NCBI GenBank assembly: GCA_017622555.1
Contig: JAGAQV010000001.1
Span: 1-64,000, forward strand
DNA: 64,000 bases
Reading direction: 5' to 3'
From: Clostridia bacterium
GTDB lineage: Bacteria > Bacillota > Clostridia > Oscillospirales > Acutalibacteraceae
Shown here piece by piece: positions 33,139 to 42,118 of this stretch; position 1 is the first letter of the stretch; the number at the start of each line of letters is the position of its first letter. Both the position numbers and the translations under genes were made by a program. Below the pieces are notes generated by a model that was not told the DNA's origin, searched no databases, and saw nothing but the letters and a program-made list of their open reading frames with translations.

Positions 33139-34749
33139 TTATTGTTTTTCAACCCCAAATTTATAAACCGTACCCGATTTTAAAGAAATGGAATTGTTTT
33201 GAGCTGGTATTTCTTCCCCATTTGCTACCCATTCACCATTTTCATAGAAACCCTCGCTATACTTAAAATCACTGTCAAAATGAATAATGGCCGTGGGTGT
33301 TCCATGAAAAGCAAAAATATAGTAATTTGAATATGGGTCAACAACACAAATACCGGCTGAATTATAGGTAAATGCAGGGTTAATTGAATTATCAAAAGCT
33401 AAACTTGTGTCACCAACCTGCATATTTATAACAAAATTATTGACAGCACCTATATTCATGACACAAATATCAGCCGTGCTGTTAACGGCTAAAATTTCAC
33501 CAATTGAGTTTATAGCCTTAACATAATCAATAACATCTGCTGTTGCAGATTCTACTGAACGCTTTTTAGCCAAAATACCATGGTTAACGTTTTGACGGTC
33601 ACGTGGTAACCAATTTGTTGAATGTGTGCGGTAAATACCGCAATTAATTGAAAAATCAAAGCTTTTAAGCTCGTACACACCAAAGCTATAGCCCTGCTTT
33701 ATAAGACTTAACGAGCGTTCAAAAAAGTCATAGGTTGCGGGTGAAAGCTTTGAAACATAGCAAAGCTTTTTTGAATTATCAATAACATTAATAGAAGCAT
33801 CACTAGATATTAGATCAGCTAAACCTACACCATCAATGCTCTTTTTGGAAAGCAGTTCGCTAAATCTTTCTTTGCCGCTAATATCATTATCTAAAACGTA
33901 ATAATCGTCAAATGATAAACCAACGGTTGTAACCATTTTATAGGGTGAAGACTTAACGGCTTTAGCCATTTTTTCAAGTATGACTGAATAATTGCTATAC
34001 TGTGAAAGCCAATTACCGTTACCAAAATCGGTATTTGCTTCATCCTCAAGCTGAATTGAAACCGTACGACAATTATTATCAACAAAATTCAACCATCCAC
34101 AAAATTGAGTTATAGCTTCAACCGCTTCATCGATATAAATTTGCTGTGATAAATCAGGAACGTTTACCTCAAGCTCGGTGGTTAAGGCGGGATATTTTGT
34201 TCTATCTGTTTGCCAAGGCATAAAACCTGTTTTAGCATAACCGTTCCAAATTATTGAGAGCTTAAGGTCATATTTTTCTGCTAAAGTATAATAAATTTTG
34301 TAATAATCGAAATTATATGAGGTGCCGTTATAAAAATCCTTCCAATTAACGTACAAAGCAACTGATTTAAAGCCGCATTGCTTTGCATTAGAAAAGGCTT
34401 CCTCCAAAACGGCATCTTTTTTGTCAGCAGCAATATTGGTGTTAGCAATTATTTGATCGTACGAAATATAAACAGGGTTATAATAATGCGGTTTACCCTT
34501 ATGTTCAATATATACCCTGTCATCATAATTATTTATTATAACCGAAACTGTTTTGTCTTTCAAGTAATCAACATTAATTTTACCGTTTTCATCAAGTAAA
34601 TCTTCAAAGCTGTTGATTTCGGTTACCGTATCATTCGGCTTGCTTGTATTTTGCTGTAGTTCGTTGCTTCCATTTTTCTTGCAAGATGAAAGAAGCAAAA
34701 CACACAAGCACATAATTACAGCAAAAACCGTTTGTGTTTTTCTATACAT
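33139..34749 (-). CDS. GH-A-like lipoprotein with lost catalytic nucleophile (pseudo-glycosidase), paralogue 4
   Basis: A 536-residue lipoprotein (LLLSSC) colinear with the three active-looking paralogues. The acid/base motif QLENEP is changed to QLEDEA (E237 kept). At the nucleophile position an ungapped alignment of KLCYVSKLSPATY with the NLATYAEYSPASY of paralogue 3 places K334 where the glutamate should be. WFGYDVCGFGG is also reduced to WNGYAKTGF. The frame is intact and expression signals are normal, so it is probably a binding or scaffold protein rather than decay. It is the first GH-A gene after sortase B, with a 24-base gap. Confidence 0.72.
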   Translation of the reverse strand: MYRKTQTVFAVIMCLCVLLLSSCKKNGSNELQQNTSKPNDTVTEINSFEDLLDENGKINVDYLKDKTVSVIINNYDDRVYIEHKGKPHYYNPVYISYDQIIANTNIAADKKDAVLEEAFSNAKQCGFKSVALYVNWKDFYNGTSYNFDYYKIYYTLAEKYDLKLSIIWNGYAKTGFMPWQTDRTKYPALTTELEVNVPDLSQQIYIDEAVEAITQFCGWLNFVDNNCRTVSIQLEDEANTDFGNGNWLSQYSNYSVILEKMAKAVKSSPYKMVTTVGLSFDDYYVLDNDISGKERFSELLSKKSIDGVGLADLISSDASINVIDNSKKLCYVSKLSPATYDFFERSLSLIKQGYSFGVYELKSFDFSINCGIYRTHSTNWLPRDRQNVNHGILAKKRSVESATADVIDYVKAINSIGEILAVNSTADICVMNIGAVNNFVINMQVGDTSLAFDNSINPAFTYNSAGICVVDPYSNYYIFAFHGTPTAIIHFDSDFKYSEGFYENGEWVANGEEIPAQNNSISLKSGTVYKFGVEKQ

Positions 34750-34773
34750 TAAATTCTCCGTAAAAAAAATATA

Positions 34774-35685
34774 CTACCAAGGATATTCTTTCTTTTTTGT
34801 ATCATACCATTTTTTAGGATAACGTGGGTTGGGATTAAGTGTTGCATCTTCCACAGCAACATTATTGCTTTCTCCCTTATCAGTTCTAACTTGACGTGCC
34901 ATAACAACAAATCGTTGATTTTTAAATTCATAACCACAGGTTGAAAGTGTCAAAATGCGGTCATTTGGCAAAATATCAACAGGGGTTTGAATAATGCTTC
35001 TTTGATAGGCCTCCTCAATCCAATTTATAAATTCACGCTGTGTAGTAAAATCACTTTTCATAAATTGGTAAAGATAACCGTTATCATCCTTAGGCTCGGC
35101 ATTCATTACCATTGCCGCAAAAACCTTAAATTCAACCATCCCCTCAGGTGTTATAAGCTGTATAACGGGGTGTTCTTTGTAATAATCAAGCTTGGCATAT
35201 TGACGAATCTTGGTAAACATTTGACTATTTTTAAGCGAATGACCGTAAACAGTCAAATTTTGTGAAGATTTTACATCGTTTTTGCAATCAAAAAACAATG
35301 TGCCGAATTTGCTCTTCTCATTATTAAAGTTGTGATTAAGATAATAATCATTATTATCGGTTTGACAAATTGGATAATTTATATCAGAATTGGGAATCTT
35401 AACCCATGCACAAATATCAGGGTTAACGTCGTACAGAGCTTTAAAATCATAAAATTCACTTTCGGGGTTACGATTTTTTATTATTTCGTTCATAACGCCC
35501 TGAATTACTTTATTATCGTGGCGTAAAGCATTATGTTGGTATTCAATGCCAAACAACCACACCGAGCAAATAAGAATACCTAAAACCGAAACAAGCGAAA
35601 CTATTTTAATAATATTGGTTTTCCTATCGTTATCACGGGTAGGTAAGATTATATGCAAAACTTTATATAAGTAGTATTTAAACAA
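34774..35685 (-). CDS. srtB: Class B sortase
   Basis: A 303-residue membrane-anchored transpeptidase (one helix at about 27-46). Catalytic H149 is in TVYGHSLKN, C250 in LTLSTCGYEF and R258 in NQRFVVMARQVR. The fold markers ICAWVKIPNSDINYPICQ and HNFNNEKSKFGTLFFD are typical of SrtB. An extra C-terminal tail of about 35 residues with many Pro, Tyr and Lys follows the catalytic arginine. The TTG start at 35685 uses GAGG inside the end of the AraC gene. No protein in the window has a clear sortase signal, so its substrate is elsewhere. Confidence 0.93.
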   Translation of the reverse strand: MFKYYLYKVLHIILPTRDNDRKTNIIKIVSLVSVLGILICSVWLFGIEYQHNALRHDNKVIQGVMNEIIKNRNPESEFYDFKALYDVNPDICAWVKIPNSDINYPICQTDNNDYYLNHNFNNEKSKFGTLFFDCKNDVKSSQNLTVYGHSLKNSQMFTKIRQYAKLDYYKEHPVIQLITPEGMVEFKVFAAMVMNAEPKDDNGYLYQFMKSDFTTQREFINWIEEAYQRSIIQTPVDILPNDRILTLSTCGYEFKNQRFVVMARQVRTDKGESNNVAVEDATLNPNPRYPKKWYDTKKKEYPW

Positions 35686-35689
35686 TTAT

Positions 35690-37081
35690 TTATGCCTCAA
35701 TTTCTTTTAATATATATGCTCGGCGGTATTGAACAGTTGTCATACCGTACTTTTTCTTAAAGCAAGAGCAAAAATATGAAACGTCTGAAAAACCAACCTT
35801 TTTGCTAATTTCTTTGATGGGATAATCATCCTCAATTAAAAGCGCAGCGGCTTTCTTCAGGCGAACGTCATTTAAATACTTAACAAAATTCATACCTGTG
35901 CTTTTCTTGAAAATACGGCTAATATAAGCAGGTGAAAGATAAATTTGTTCAGCAACACGGTCAAGGTATAATTCACTTGCATATTCGGTTTCAATGATAT
36001 CACATATTTGACGAATAATTCGTTCATTACTTGAAACCTCTAAATCGCCCTGTCTTATTTTTTCCTTAGCGCAAACGCTTGTAAGCAGCTGCTTTAATTC
36101 ACTACTGCTTTTACTGCTTATTACAGCAAAAAGATTATTGTATAAAACGTCCTCATCAAAGGCAGACCTTAAAATTTCACAAACCAAGAATTGCATATTG
36201 ACGATTGTGGCGCCCGAAAGCTGTGTTTGATTAAAAAAGCCTTCTATTAACGCACCTATTTTTGCATCGTTCTTGCACGTTCTTATTTTATAACCTGTAG
36301 CCTGTACCTTTTTAATTATATTACCAAACGGTTCAAGCAAGTGCATTTCATTATTGTAATAACATATATCGTTATTATTATTTTCAAGCCTAAGCTTTAC
36401 CACATAAGAACCTAAGTCTGCAAACAATTGGCAAGCATTTTCAAAATCAGTAATAGCGTCAGTAAATACCGCAAAAGCACTTATATTGACATTATGTAGT
36501 TCAAAAATAACATGATAACAAATGCGATTAACTGTATTTGCTGACGCATCGAGCAAAGCATAAACCGCACTACCGTCAGTAAAAGCATCAAAAGCATCCG
36601 GCAACAATTCAACCGGAAAAGCCGATAAAATTTCATCAACTACGGGTGTAATGTTGTTGGAATATATCGCTAAAAAGCGCTTTCCCTTATAGAAATCATT
36701 ACCCATAGCATTTTCGCAAACGCGAATGCTTGACAAAATATTAAACGGGCGATTTTCAAATTGTGGCAAAAGCTCGGAAAATACTTGCTTTATTTCATTT
36801 GTGCTGTTAATTACAGGAAATTTATAATTTACATTATTTTTATTCTCACTTAAAAGCAAATATATTTTTGTTTTATTAAAACGTTTTGCGACGTCTTCAC
36901 AAATATTATCATCTAACTCATCGCCGTCCAAAAATATAGCTGTAAAGGGTGTATCGGCCGCAAAATCGTAATATTCTTCTTTAGTTTGGGCAACCTTTAA
37001 TACACAGCCAAAATCTAACGCAACAGTGCGAAAGCTTTCGGCGGTTGCTTCATTACTGCTTACAAGAAGAGCACACAGCAC
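35690..37081 (-). CDS. AraC-family regulator with degenerate receiver-like N terminus
   Basis: The protein is 463 residues from GTG 37081, with GGGAGGGG upstream. The TTG at 37102 is in-frame but lies upstream of that RBS. The C-terminal double helix-turn-helix (about 365-463) contains LDRVAEQIYLSPAYISRIFK and IKEISKKVGFSDVSYFCSCF, as in YesN-type regulators. The N-terminal 100 residues resemble a response-regulator receiver (AIFLDGDEL), but no full acidic pocket or conserved lysine is clear, so phosphorylation is doubtful. It sits inside the operon it probably controls. Confidence 0.88.
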   Translation of the reverse strand: MLCALLVSSNEATAESFRTVALDFGCVLKVAQTKEEYYDFAADTPFTAIFLDGDELDDNICEDVAKRFNKTKIYLLLSENKNNVNYKFPVINSTNEIKQVFSELLPQFENRPFNILSSIRVCENAMGNDFYKGKRFLAIYSNNITPVVDEILSAFPVELLPDAFDAFTDGSAVYALLDASANTVNRICYHVIFELHNVNISAFAVFTDAITDFENACQLFADLGSYVVKLRLENNNNDICYYNNEMHLLEPFGNIIKKVQATGYKIRTCKNDAKIGALIEGFFNQTQLSGATIVNMQFLVCEILRSAFDEDVLYNNLFAVISSKSSSELKQLLTSVCAKEKIRQGDLEVSSNERIIRQICDIIETEYASELYLDRVAEQIYLSPAYISRIFKKSTGMNFVKYLNDVRLKKAAALLIEDDYPIKEISKKVGFSDVSYFCSCFKKKYGMTTVQYRRAYILKEIEA

Positions 37082-37106
37082 TGATACTCCCCTCCCTTCC
37101 AAAATT

Positions 37107-38651
37107 TTATTTTACTTTCTTAAAATAAGGCAAAACTTCAAGCGGCGCATCAACCGTTATGGTTGCAGGACCTTCATAAATATTGCCATTTTCATCTTCC
37201 CACTTGCCTTCAGGGAAAACAACGTCCTTAGTAACTGCGCCCTTTTTAACAACAGGTGCAACAAGCAAGTCATCACCTAAAAGAAATTGGTCAATAATAT
37301 ATTCGTAATTATTTCCAGGGTATACATAATCCATCATTTTCATAATGGGCTCACCCGTTTTGACTGAATCATTAACAAGTCCAACAATATAATCTGCAAA
37401 CTTAGAATGTAAAGCCGTATATTTAACTGCAATTTGCAAATTTTCGGGTGACAATACTCGCCAAGGTGCCAACGAATACTGCATCATTGGAAAAAACGTT
37501 GAACATTGACACATTCTTATAAAAAGCTCTTCATCAAATTTGAAATCGGGCTGTAGAAATGAGAAATACTCGCCTCCACCTATCATATCGGGGCAAATAA
37601 AAGGATACCCAAGAATACCGCTTACAAGACCGTTTGGTATAAGCTCATTTAAACCATTTCTTTCCCAACGGTGAAGCTTGTCACAAAGGCGACTAACCAT
37701 ACTAAGTCCTGCACAGTTATAGCTGTCCTTATATTCGTGGAATTTATATTTATAACCAAATTCATTCCAAGCACGGTTGCGTTCAAATTCGGTATACGTA
37801 TCATCGACCTCGCCGTTTAAGCATTCTCTATAGGCACCGGTTGAACCACCGTCAAACTTAAAGCCGTCAATACCATATTCCAAAATGAGCTTTTGAAGCT
37901 GTTTGTCCAAAAATTCCATATCAGCTTCCTTTTTGCTGTCAAGCATAACGCTAACGCCGTTCCACCAATTCATTAGGGCAATTTTATCGTCCTTGGTACG
38001 CAAAAAGTGATGCTTTTGCCAGTCTACCATTGTAAGCTGACGATATGCAGCACAGTCAGCAGAAACCCAAGGAACAACCCAAAGCATTACCGAAAAGCCA
38101 AGCTTATGGAGTTCGTCAACCATAGCCTTGGGGTCAGGAAAACGGCCTGTATGCCAATCCCACATACCGTAATTTTGCTGCCAACCTTCATCTATCATTA
38201 AAATACCGGGTTTGAAACCAAGCTCAACAATTTTGCGGGCATATTCTAAAATTTGTTTTTGGTTTTGATTATACATAAGCTCAATCCAAGTATTGTACTG
38301 AGCCGTAGCGAAAAATTTCGGTTCAATTGCATCGCCCGTAAAGGTGAAATGTTTATCCCTTGCGGCACGATAAGCATCTCTAAGGCAGTTGCCTGCTTCA
38401 ACAATTTCCAAATTATCCGTGCTAAAATTAAAAGCGCCGTCTTTTATATGGCAATCAAAAGGCTCGTTAATCCAAATATAACGACCCCTATTCGATAAAA
38501 ACACAGTTGTAACCTGGTTACTTGCGCCAAGTGAGTATTCTTTTGTTTTAAAACCTAATTTTTTGTCTGTATTTTTGTCAAAGGGCATATCTTTAGCAAG
38601 TACAACACCTGTGCCCCACCAAACCTCATTATCTAAAAAAGTCACTTTCAT
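37107..38651 (-). CDS. Glycoside hydrolase family 31 enzyme
   Basis: A 514-residue cytoplasmic protein without signal peptide. The GH31 barrel contains FFATAQYNTWIELMYNQNQ, ILMIDEGWQQNYGMWDW and RFPDPKAMVDELHKLGFSVM. The nucleophile is D267 in GIDGFKFDGG and the likely acid/base is D355 in CPDMIGGG. It is shorter than alpha-glucosidases because the N-terminal beta-sandwich is reduced to about 110 residues. Family members act on alpha-glucosides, alpha-xylosides, alpha-galactosides or sulfoquinovosides; the exact substrate is not evident. Start ATG 38651 is 8 bases after the GH123-like gene. Confidence 0.85.
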   Translation of the reverse strand: MKVTFLDNEVWWGTGVVLAKDMPFDKNTDKKLGFKTKEYSLGASNQVTTVFLSNRGRYIWINEPFDCHIKDGAFNFSTDNLEIVEAGNCLRDAYRAARDKHFTFTGDAIEPKFFATAQYNTWIELMYNQNQKQILEYARKIVELGFKPGILMIDEGWQQNYGMWDWHTGRFPDPKAMVDELHKLGFSVMLWVVPWVSADCAAYRQLTMVDWQKHHFLRTKDDKIALMNWWNGVSVMLDSKKEADMEFLDKQLQKLILEYGIDGFKFDGGSTGAYRECLNGEVDDTYTEFERNRAWNEFGYKYKFHEYKDSYNCAGLSMVSRLCDKLHRWERNGLNELIPNGLVSGILGYPFICPDMIGGGEYFSFLQPDFKFDEELFIRMCQCSTFFPMMQYSLAPWRVLSPENLQIAVKYTALHSKFADYIVGLVNDSVKTGEPIMKMMDYVYPGNNYEYIIDQFLLGDDLLVAPVVKKGAVTKDVVFPEGKWEDENGNIYEGPATITVDAPLEVLPYFKKVK

Positions 38652-38659
38652 ATAATCAC

Positions 38660-40321
38660 CTAAATTTTATCTTTAATTGCTTTATTTATGCGTTCTCTCA
38701 AATTCAAAATGTATTCAGCATCCCAAGGATATTCTTTAAAGGTTAGTTCGCCAATGCCGTCTTCAATTATATTCATAACAAATTCACGGCTGTAAAGCTG
38801 TTCGCAAAGCTTGAATGCACGGACATCCTGTAGGGCGTCGTAGAAAACATTTAAGCGAAGTGATTCATAAGCTTCACCATTTTGCGCAGGATAAACCACG
38901 TGAGAGTCACCTGCGGGTCCAAAACAGTCACTATCAGCGGTAAGATAAGGGTTTACAAAATCATAAGATTGGCGACTGTAATAAAAGTTATAACCCCAAT
39001 GCAAGAAGCCTTTAATATCGTATTTGTAAATTTGAGGCCCAATTATACGGTTACGTGCTGATGGCTGTGCCAAGAAGTGATTAGAAACTTCAATTGCCTG
39101 CCAACAACAATAATAGCCCCAAAGCTCAGGCACCTTACCGTAAAAGCTTTCCATATATTCAAGGGATGGAACGGGCAAATCAACAAGTCCCTGCTCATAA
39201 AAATCATAGTGTGATAGGGCATCCAAAAAGGGATAACCCTTAAGCAATTCCTTAACAACAGCCTTTGCAGCCGCATAGCTTTCAATATCAGCGGTTTTAG
39301 GCTCGTCAGAAATGTGGAAATAGCAACGCTTATCCGCATTGTCCTTAGATTTTAAATAAGCTAAAAGTTCGGGTAAAAATGCCTTCAAAAAGCCAACATA
39401 TTCTTCACCCGTTGCCGATGTTGTCTGCGGTGAAAACAGCTTTTTATATTCACCGTCAACTGTTGCCATAACCTTAGGAGTCAGCTTTGCGCCCCACTGT
39501 GCAAATAGGTGGGAAATTTCAAGATACTTAACACCGACCTTATTGCAAAGGTCAACCCAACGACCAAGCTTATCAAAATTAAAGGTATATTTTCCGTTAT
39601 CAAGATAAACATCAACAAGCTGTGTTGTGGGTCTTTCGGTGTCAAGCGCAGTATCTAATATAGGGGTGAAAATTGGGGTTAAAATCATATTGATACCACG
39701 TTTAACCGCAGTTTTCATAAAGTTTTCAATGATTTGCCAATGGCGTTCATCAAAGGTTTCGGTATTGTAATAGGTCTTTAAACAGTCACAATAAAACCAT
39801 TGTGTATAGATAAGCTCCTGTTCGGGAAGAAGTGCGTCAATTACCTCTAAAGTAAAGGTAACCTCGCCCAAAAAGTCGTTTGTTTCGTTAGAGGTAAACT
39901 TTAATGTGATAGGATAAACGCCTGCTTCTACTTCGCCCTTAGGGTCAAATTCAACCCACATAGACTGTAAAAACTCATTATGACCGATTTTGTTACCATC
40001 AAAAAGAGGAATCAAAAGGTCGGGATAAAGACCTGATTCACGACGTAGATAGTTTTCATCATAACGGAACGTGTAAGCCGCACGCTTAACTGCAACAGGC
40101 TCAACACGACGAAGTGTAATGTGTTCAGCAATAGGAGAAACCAATTCTACCCTTGCGAAGCTGGTATCACCACTTGGTTGAACACCGCCTATTTTTGTAA
40201 AAGCAACTTGAAACTGAAAGCATTCGTTTTTAAGGCAAGAGCCCTTAGTATATTCCACCTTGTCTTCAATTTTTTCATCTAAAAAACACTTTTCAAGTGA
40301 CGATAAAAGCTTAAATTGCAT
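38660..40321 (-). CDS. GH123-like protein (DUF4091), divergent copy
   Basis: A 553-residue protein without signal peptide. An N-terminal beta-sandwich (about 1-160) opens with SSLEKCFLDEKIEDKVEY. A barrel follows with the putative catalytic pair D339-E340 in YFHISDEP. GH123 enzymes use neighbouring Asp and Glu with substrate-assisted catalysis and cleave beta-N-acetylgalactosaminides. Other landmarks are QWFYCDCLKTYY, HLFAQWGAK and LHWGYNFYYS. It is the most divergent of the four copies in the window, lacking the SLTKVFPDEV opening. Confidence 0.8.
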   Translation of the reverse strand: MQFKLLSSLEKCFLDEKIEDKVEYTKGSCLKNECFQFQVAFTKIGGVQPSGDTSFARVELVSPIAEHITLRRVEPVAVKRAAYTFRYDENYLRRESGLYPDLLIPLFDGNKIGHNEFLQSMWVEFDPKGEVEAGVYPITLKFTSNETNDFLGEVTFTLEVIDALLPEQELIYTQWFYCDCLKTYYNTETFDERHWQIIENFMKTAVKRGINMILTPIFTPILDTALDTERPTTQLVDVYLDNGKYTFNFDKLGRWVDLCNKVGVKYLEISHLFAQWGAKLTPKVMATVDGEYKKLFSPQTTSATGEEYVGFLKAFLPELLAYLKSKDNADKRCYFHISDEPKTADIESYAAAKAVVKELLKGYPFLDALSHYDFYEQGLVDLPVPSLEYMESFYGKVPELWGYYCCWQAIEVSNHFLAQPSARNRIIGPQIYKYDIKGFLHWGYNFYYSRQSYDFVNPYLTADSDCFGPAGDSHVVYPAQNGEAYESLRLNVFYDALQDVRAFKLCEQLYSREFVMNIIEDGIGELTFKEYPWDAEYILNLRERINKAIKDKI

Positions 40322-40334
40322 AACTATACCCCGC

Positions 40335-42101
40335 TTATCTTAAAATTTCCTCAAAATATTTAACAATTTCACATAATTCGCTTGGTTTAGAATCCGAAAG
40401 CCACAATTGTGCATAATCCTCAAACCATTCGTAAAGATAATCTTTAACATTTACAACCGGCTTACAGTCAGGTGCAATGTAAAGTAAACAGTTGTTTAAA
40501 AGTATATTGCCTTTAACAGCAGTAATAATGGCCTGAATACGATCATTATCACCCGAAAGGCTTTCAAGTCTTTCAATAAAGTCTTCACACAATACAATAG
40601 AATCCATACAATCCTTTTGTGTGCCTTCATACCAAATTGGCTGACGATTAAAGAGCCATTCGTAAAAACGTGTCCAAGGTGCAGTCCAATAAGTTTTATC
40701 TGCAACCTCAGCATACATTGGAATTATGTTTTCATCCACACCGTAAAGGAATTTGGAAGCACGTTTTTCATAATCCTCATTAATTTCGGTTGAAACATTC
40801 CAAGAGGTTTCAGCGCCGATAAGTGTACCGTAAAGTGTGGCCATAAACGGAGCTGAGTGACCGCAGTCACCCCAGTTGGTGTTAAGCATACCGATAGCAT
40901 TATTATCAACAGCTGCCTTGTTCATAATTGTAATATTTGGAACTGCAACTGTTGGGTCCTCCATAAAACGATGCCAACCCGAATTACCGGGGCAAACAAT
41001 TTGAGGAATACCACATTCTTTAATTTTTTCAATTCGGCTAATATCGGGGTCTTTATCATAGCCCCAGTTAAGCATTATTGTGCCTTCCGGAATTTTTGAA
41101 AGCATTTCGGGGTGCTTTAAGGCAATATCACCCCACATCATAACGGTTTTTCCAAGACTCGTTACGTGTTCGCAAAGCTTAATTACAAAAGTAATATAAA
41201 GGTCTGCTGTGTCTTTTCCTTCATTTTTGCCTCGACCCAAATCAAATGTTTCATCACAACAAATATTAAAATATTTAGACCTGAAAAGCGGTAAATACTG
41301 GTCAATAAGTGAACAAATAAGTTCAAAGCTTCTCGGGTCAGTAGGGTTAATCGTGTGGTGCTCCATTCTTTCACGAAAGAAATGCTTAGTAGGTTTATAA
41401 TCTGCAAGCTCACAAAGCTCTTTATATTCGGGCTTCATCAAAAGCTCGTACAAATGACCAAAACAAGACAAAGAGGGCACAAAATCAATAAAGTTGTCAT
41501 AACAATACTGATCAATTTCAAGCAAATCCTCTGCAGTTAAAATGTCGTCATAAGTGTTGCCAACGTTTGAAAATTCCAAAAATTCAAAGGGGTGTTCAAC
41601 ATATAACTGCAGTGAATTCATTTTAGTAAGAGCAATTTGGTCAACAATTTCCTTTACACCCTCTACCGACGGTACACGACCACGGGTTGCATCGTGATAA
41701 AAACCACGGTATTCTAAATCCGGATAGTCATCAATATCAACCATAGGTAATGCCATACCGTTAGAATTAACAAGCTGAATTACGGTTTGAATACCATAAA
41801 ATGCGCCAGAATCCTCCCCTGCTTCAATTATTAAAGCAGTATCGGTAGTGGTGATATTATAAGCCTGAGGTTTAATTGAAGGGTTAAATTTAATTAATAT
41901 ACCGTCCTGTGCTTTTTCAGTTAAAACAGCAAATTTATGAAAATTACCCGTTGCTTCACTTATAATACCACGAAGCTTAACTGCAGTCTTTTTTACACGG
42001 TAGTCAAAAGCCTTATCAACATAAACAGCGGCATTATATAAACGAAATGCGCCATCCTTAACATTTAATTTTTTAGGGGTTGGGAAAATTGAAACTTGCA
42101 T
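40335..42101 (-). CDS. GH20 family beta-N-acetylhexosaminidase-like enzyme
   Basis: A 588-residue cytoplasmic protein. The GH20b-like N-terminal domain (about 1-115) ends in GAFYGIQTVIQL. The barrel has DYPDLEYRGFYHDATRGRVPS and the catalytic Asp-Glu pair D283-E284 in NICCDETFDLG. GH20 enzymes remove terminal beta-linked GlcNAc or GalNAc by substrate-assisted catalysis. It sits between GH123-like and Gfo/Idh/MocA genes, supporting an N-acetylhexosamine-containing substrate. Confidence 0.85.
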   Translation of the reverse strand: MQVSIFPTPKKLNVKDGAFRLYNAAVYVDKAFDYRVKKTAVKLRGIISEATGNFHKFAVLTEKAQDGILIKFNPSIKPQAYNITTTDTALIIEAGEDSGAFYGIQTVIQLVNSNGMALPMVDIDDYPDLEYRGFYHDATRGRVPSVEGVKEIVDQIALTKMNSLQLYVEHPFEFLEFSNVGNTYDDILTAEDLLEIDQYCYDNFIDFVPSLSCFGHLYELLMKPEYKELCELADYKPTKHFFRERMEHHTINPTDPRSFELICSLIDQYLPLFRSKYFNICCDETFDLGRGKNEGKDTADLYITFVIKLCEHVTSLGKTVMMWGDIALKHPEMLSKIPEGTIMLNWGYDKDPDISRIEKIKECGIPQIVCPGNSGWHRFMEDPTVAVPNITIMNKAAVDNNAIGMLNTNWGDCGHSAPFMATLYGTLIGAETSWNVSTEINEDYEKRASKFLYGVDENIIPMYAEVADKTYWTAPWTRFYEWLFNRQPIWYEGTQKDCMDSIVLCEDFIERLESLSGDNDRIQAIITAVKGNILLNNCLLYIAPDCKPVVNVKDYLYEWFEDYAQLWLSDSKPSELCEIVKYFEEILR

Positions 42102-42118
42102 AAAATTACCTCTTGAAA

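Noticed and set aside
40857..41540. Plus-strand ORFs inside the GH20 gene
   Set aside because: They are antisense shadows of a strong coding frame with intact catalytic motifs, and have no RBS.
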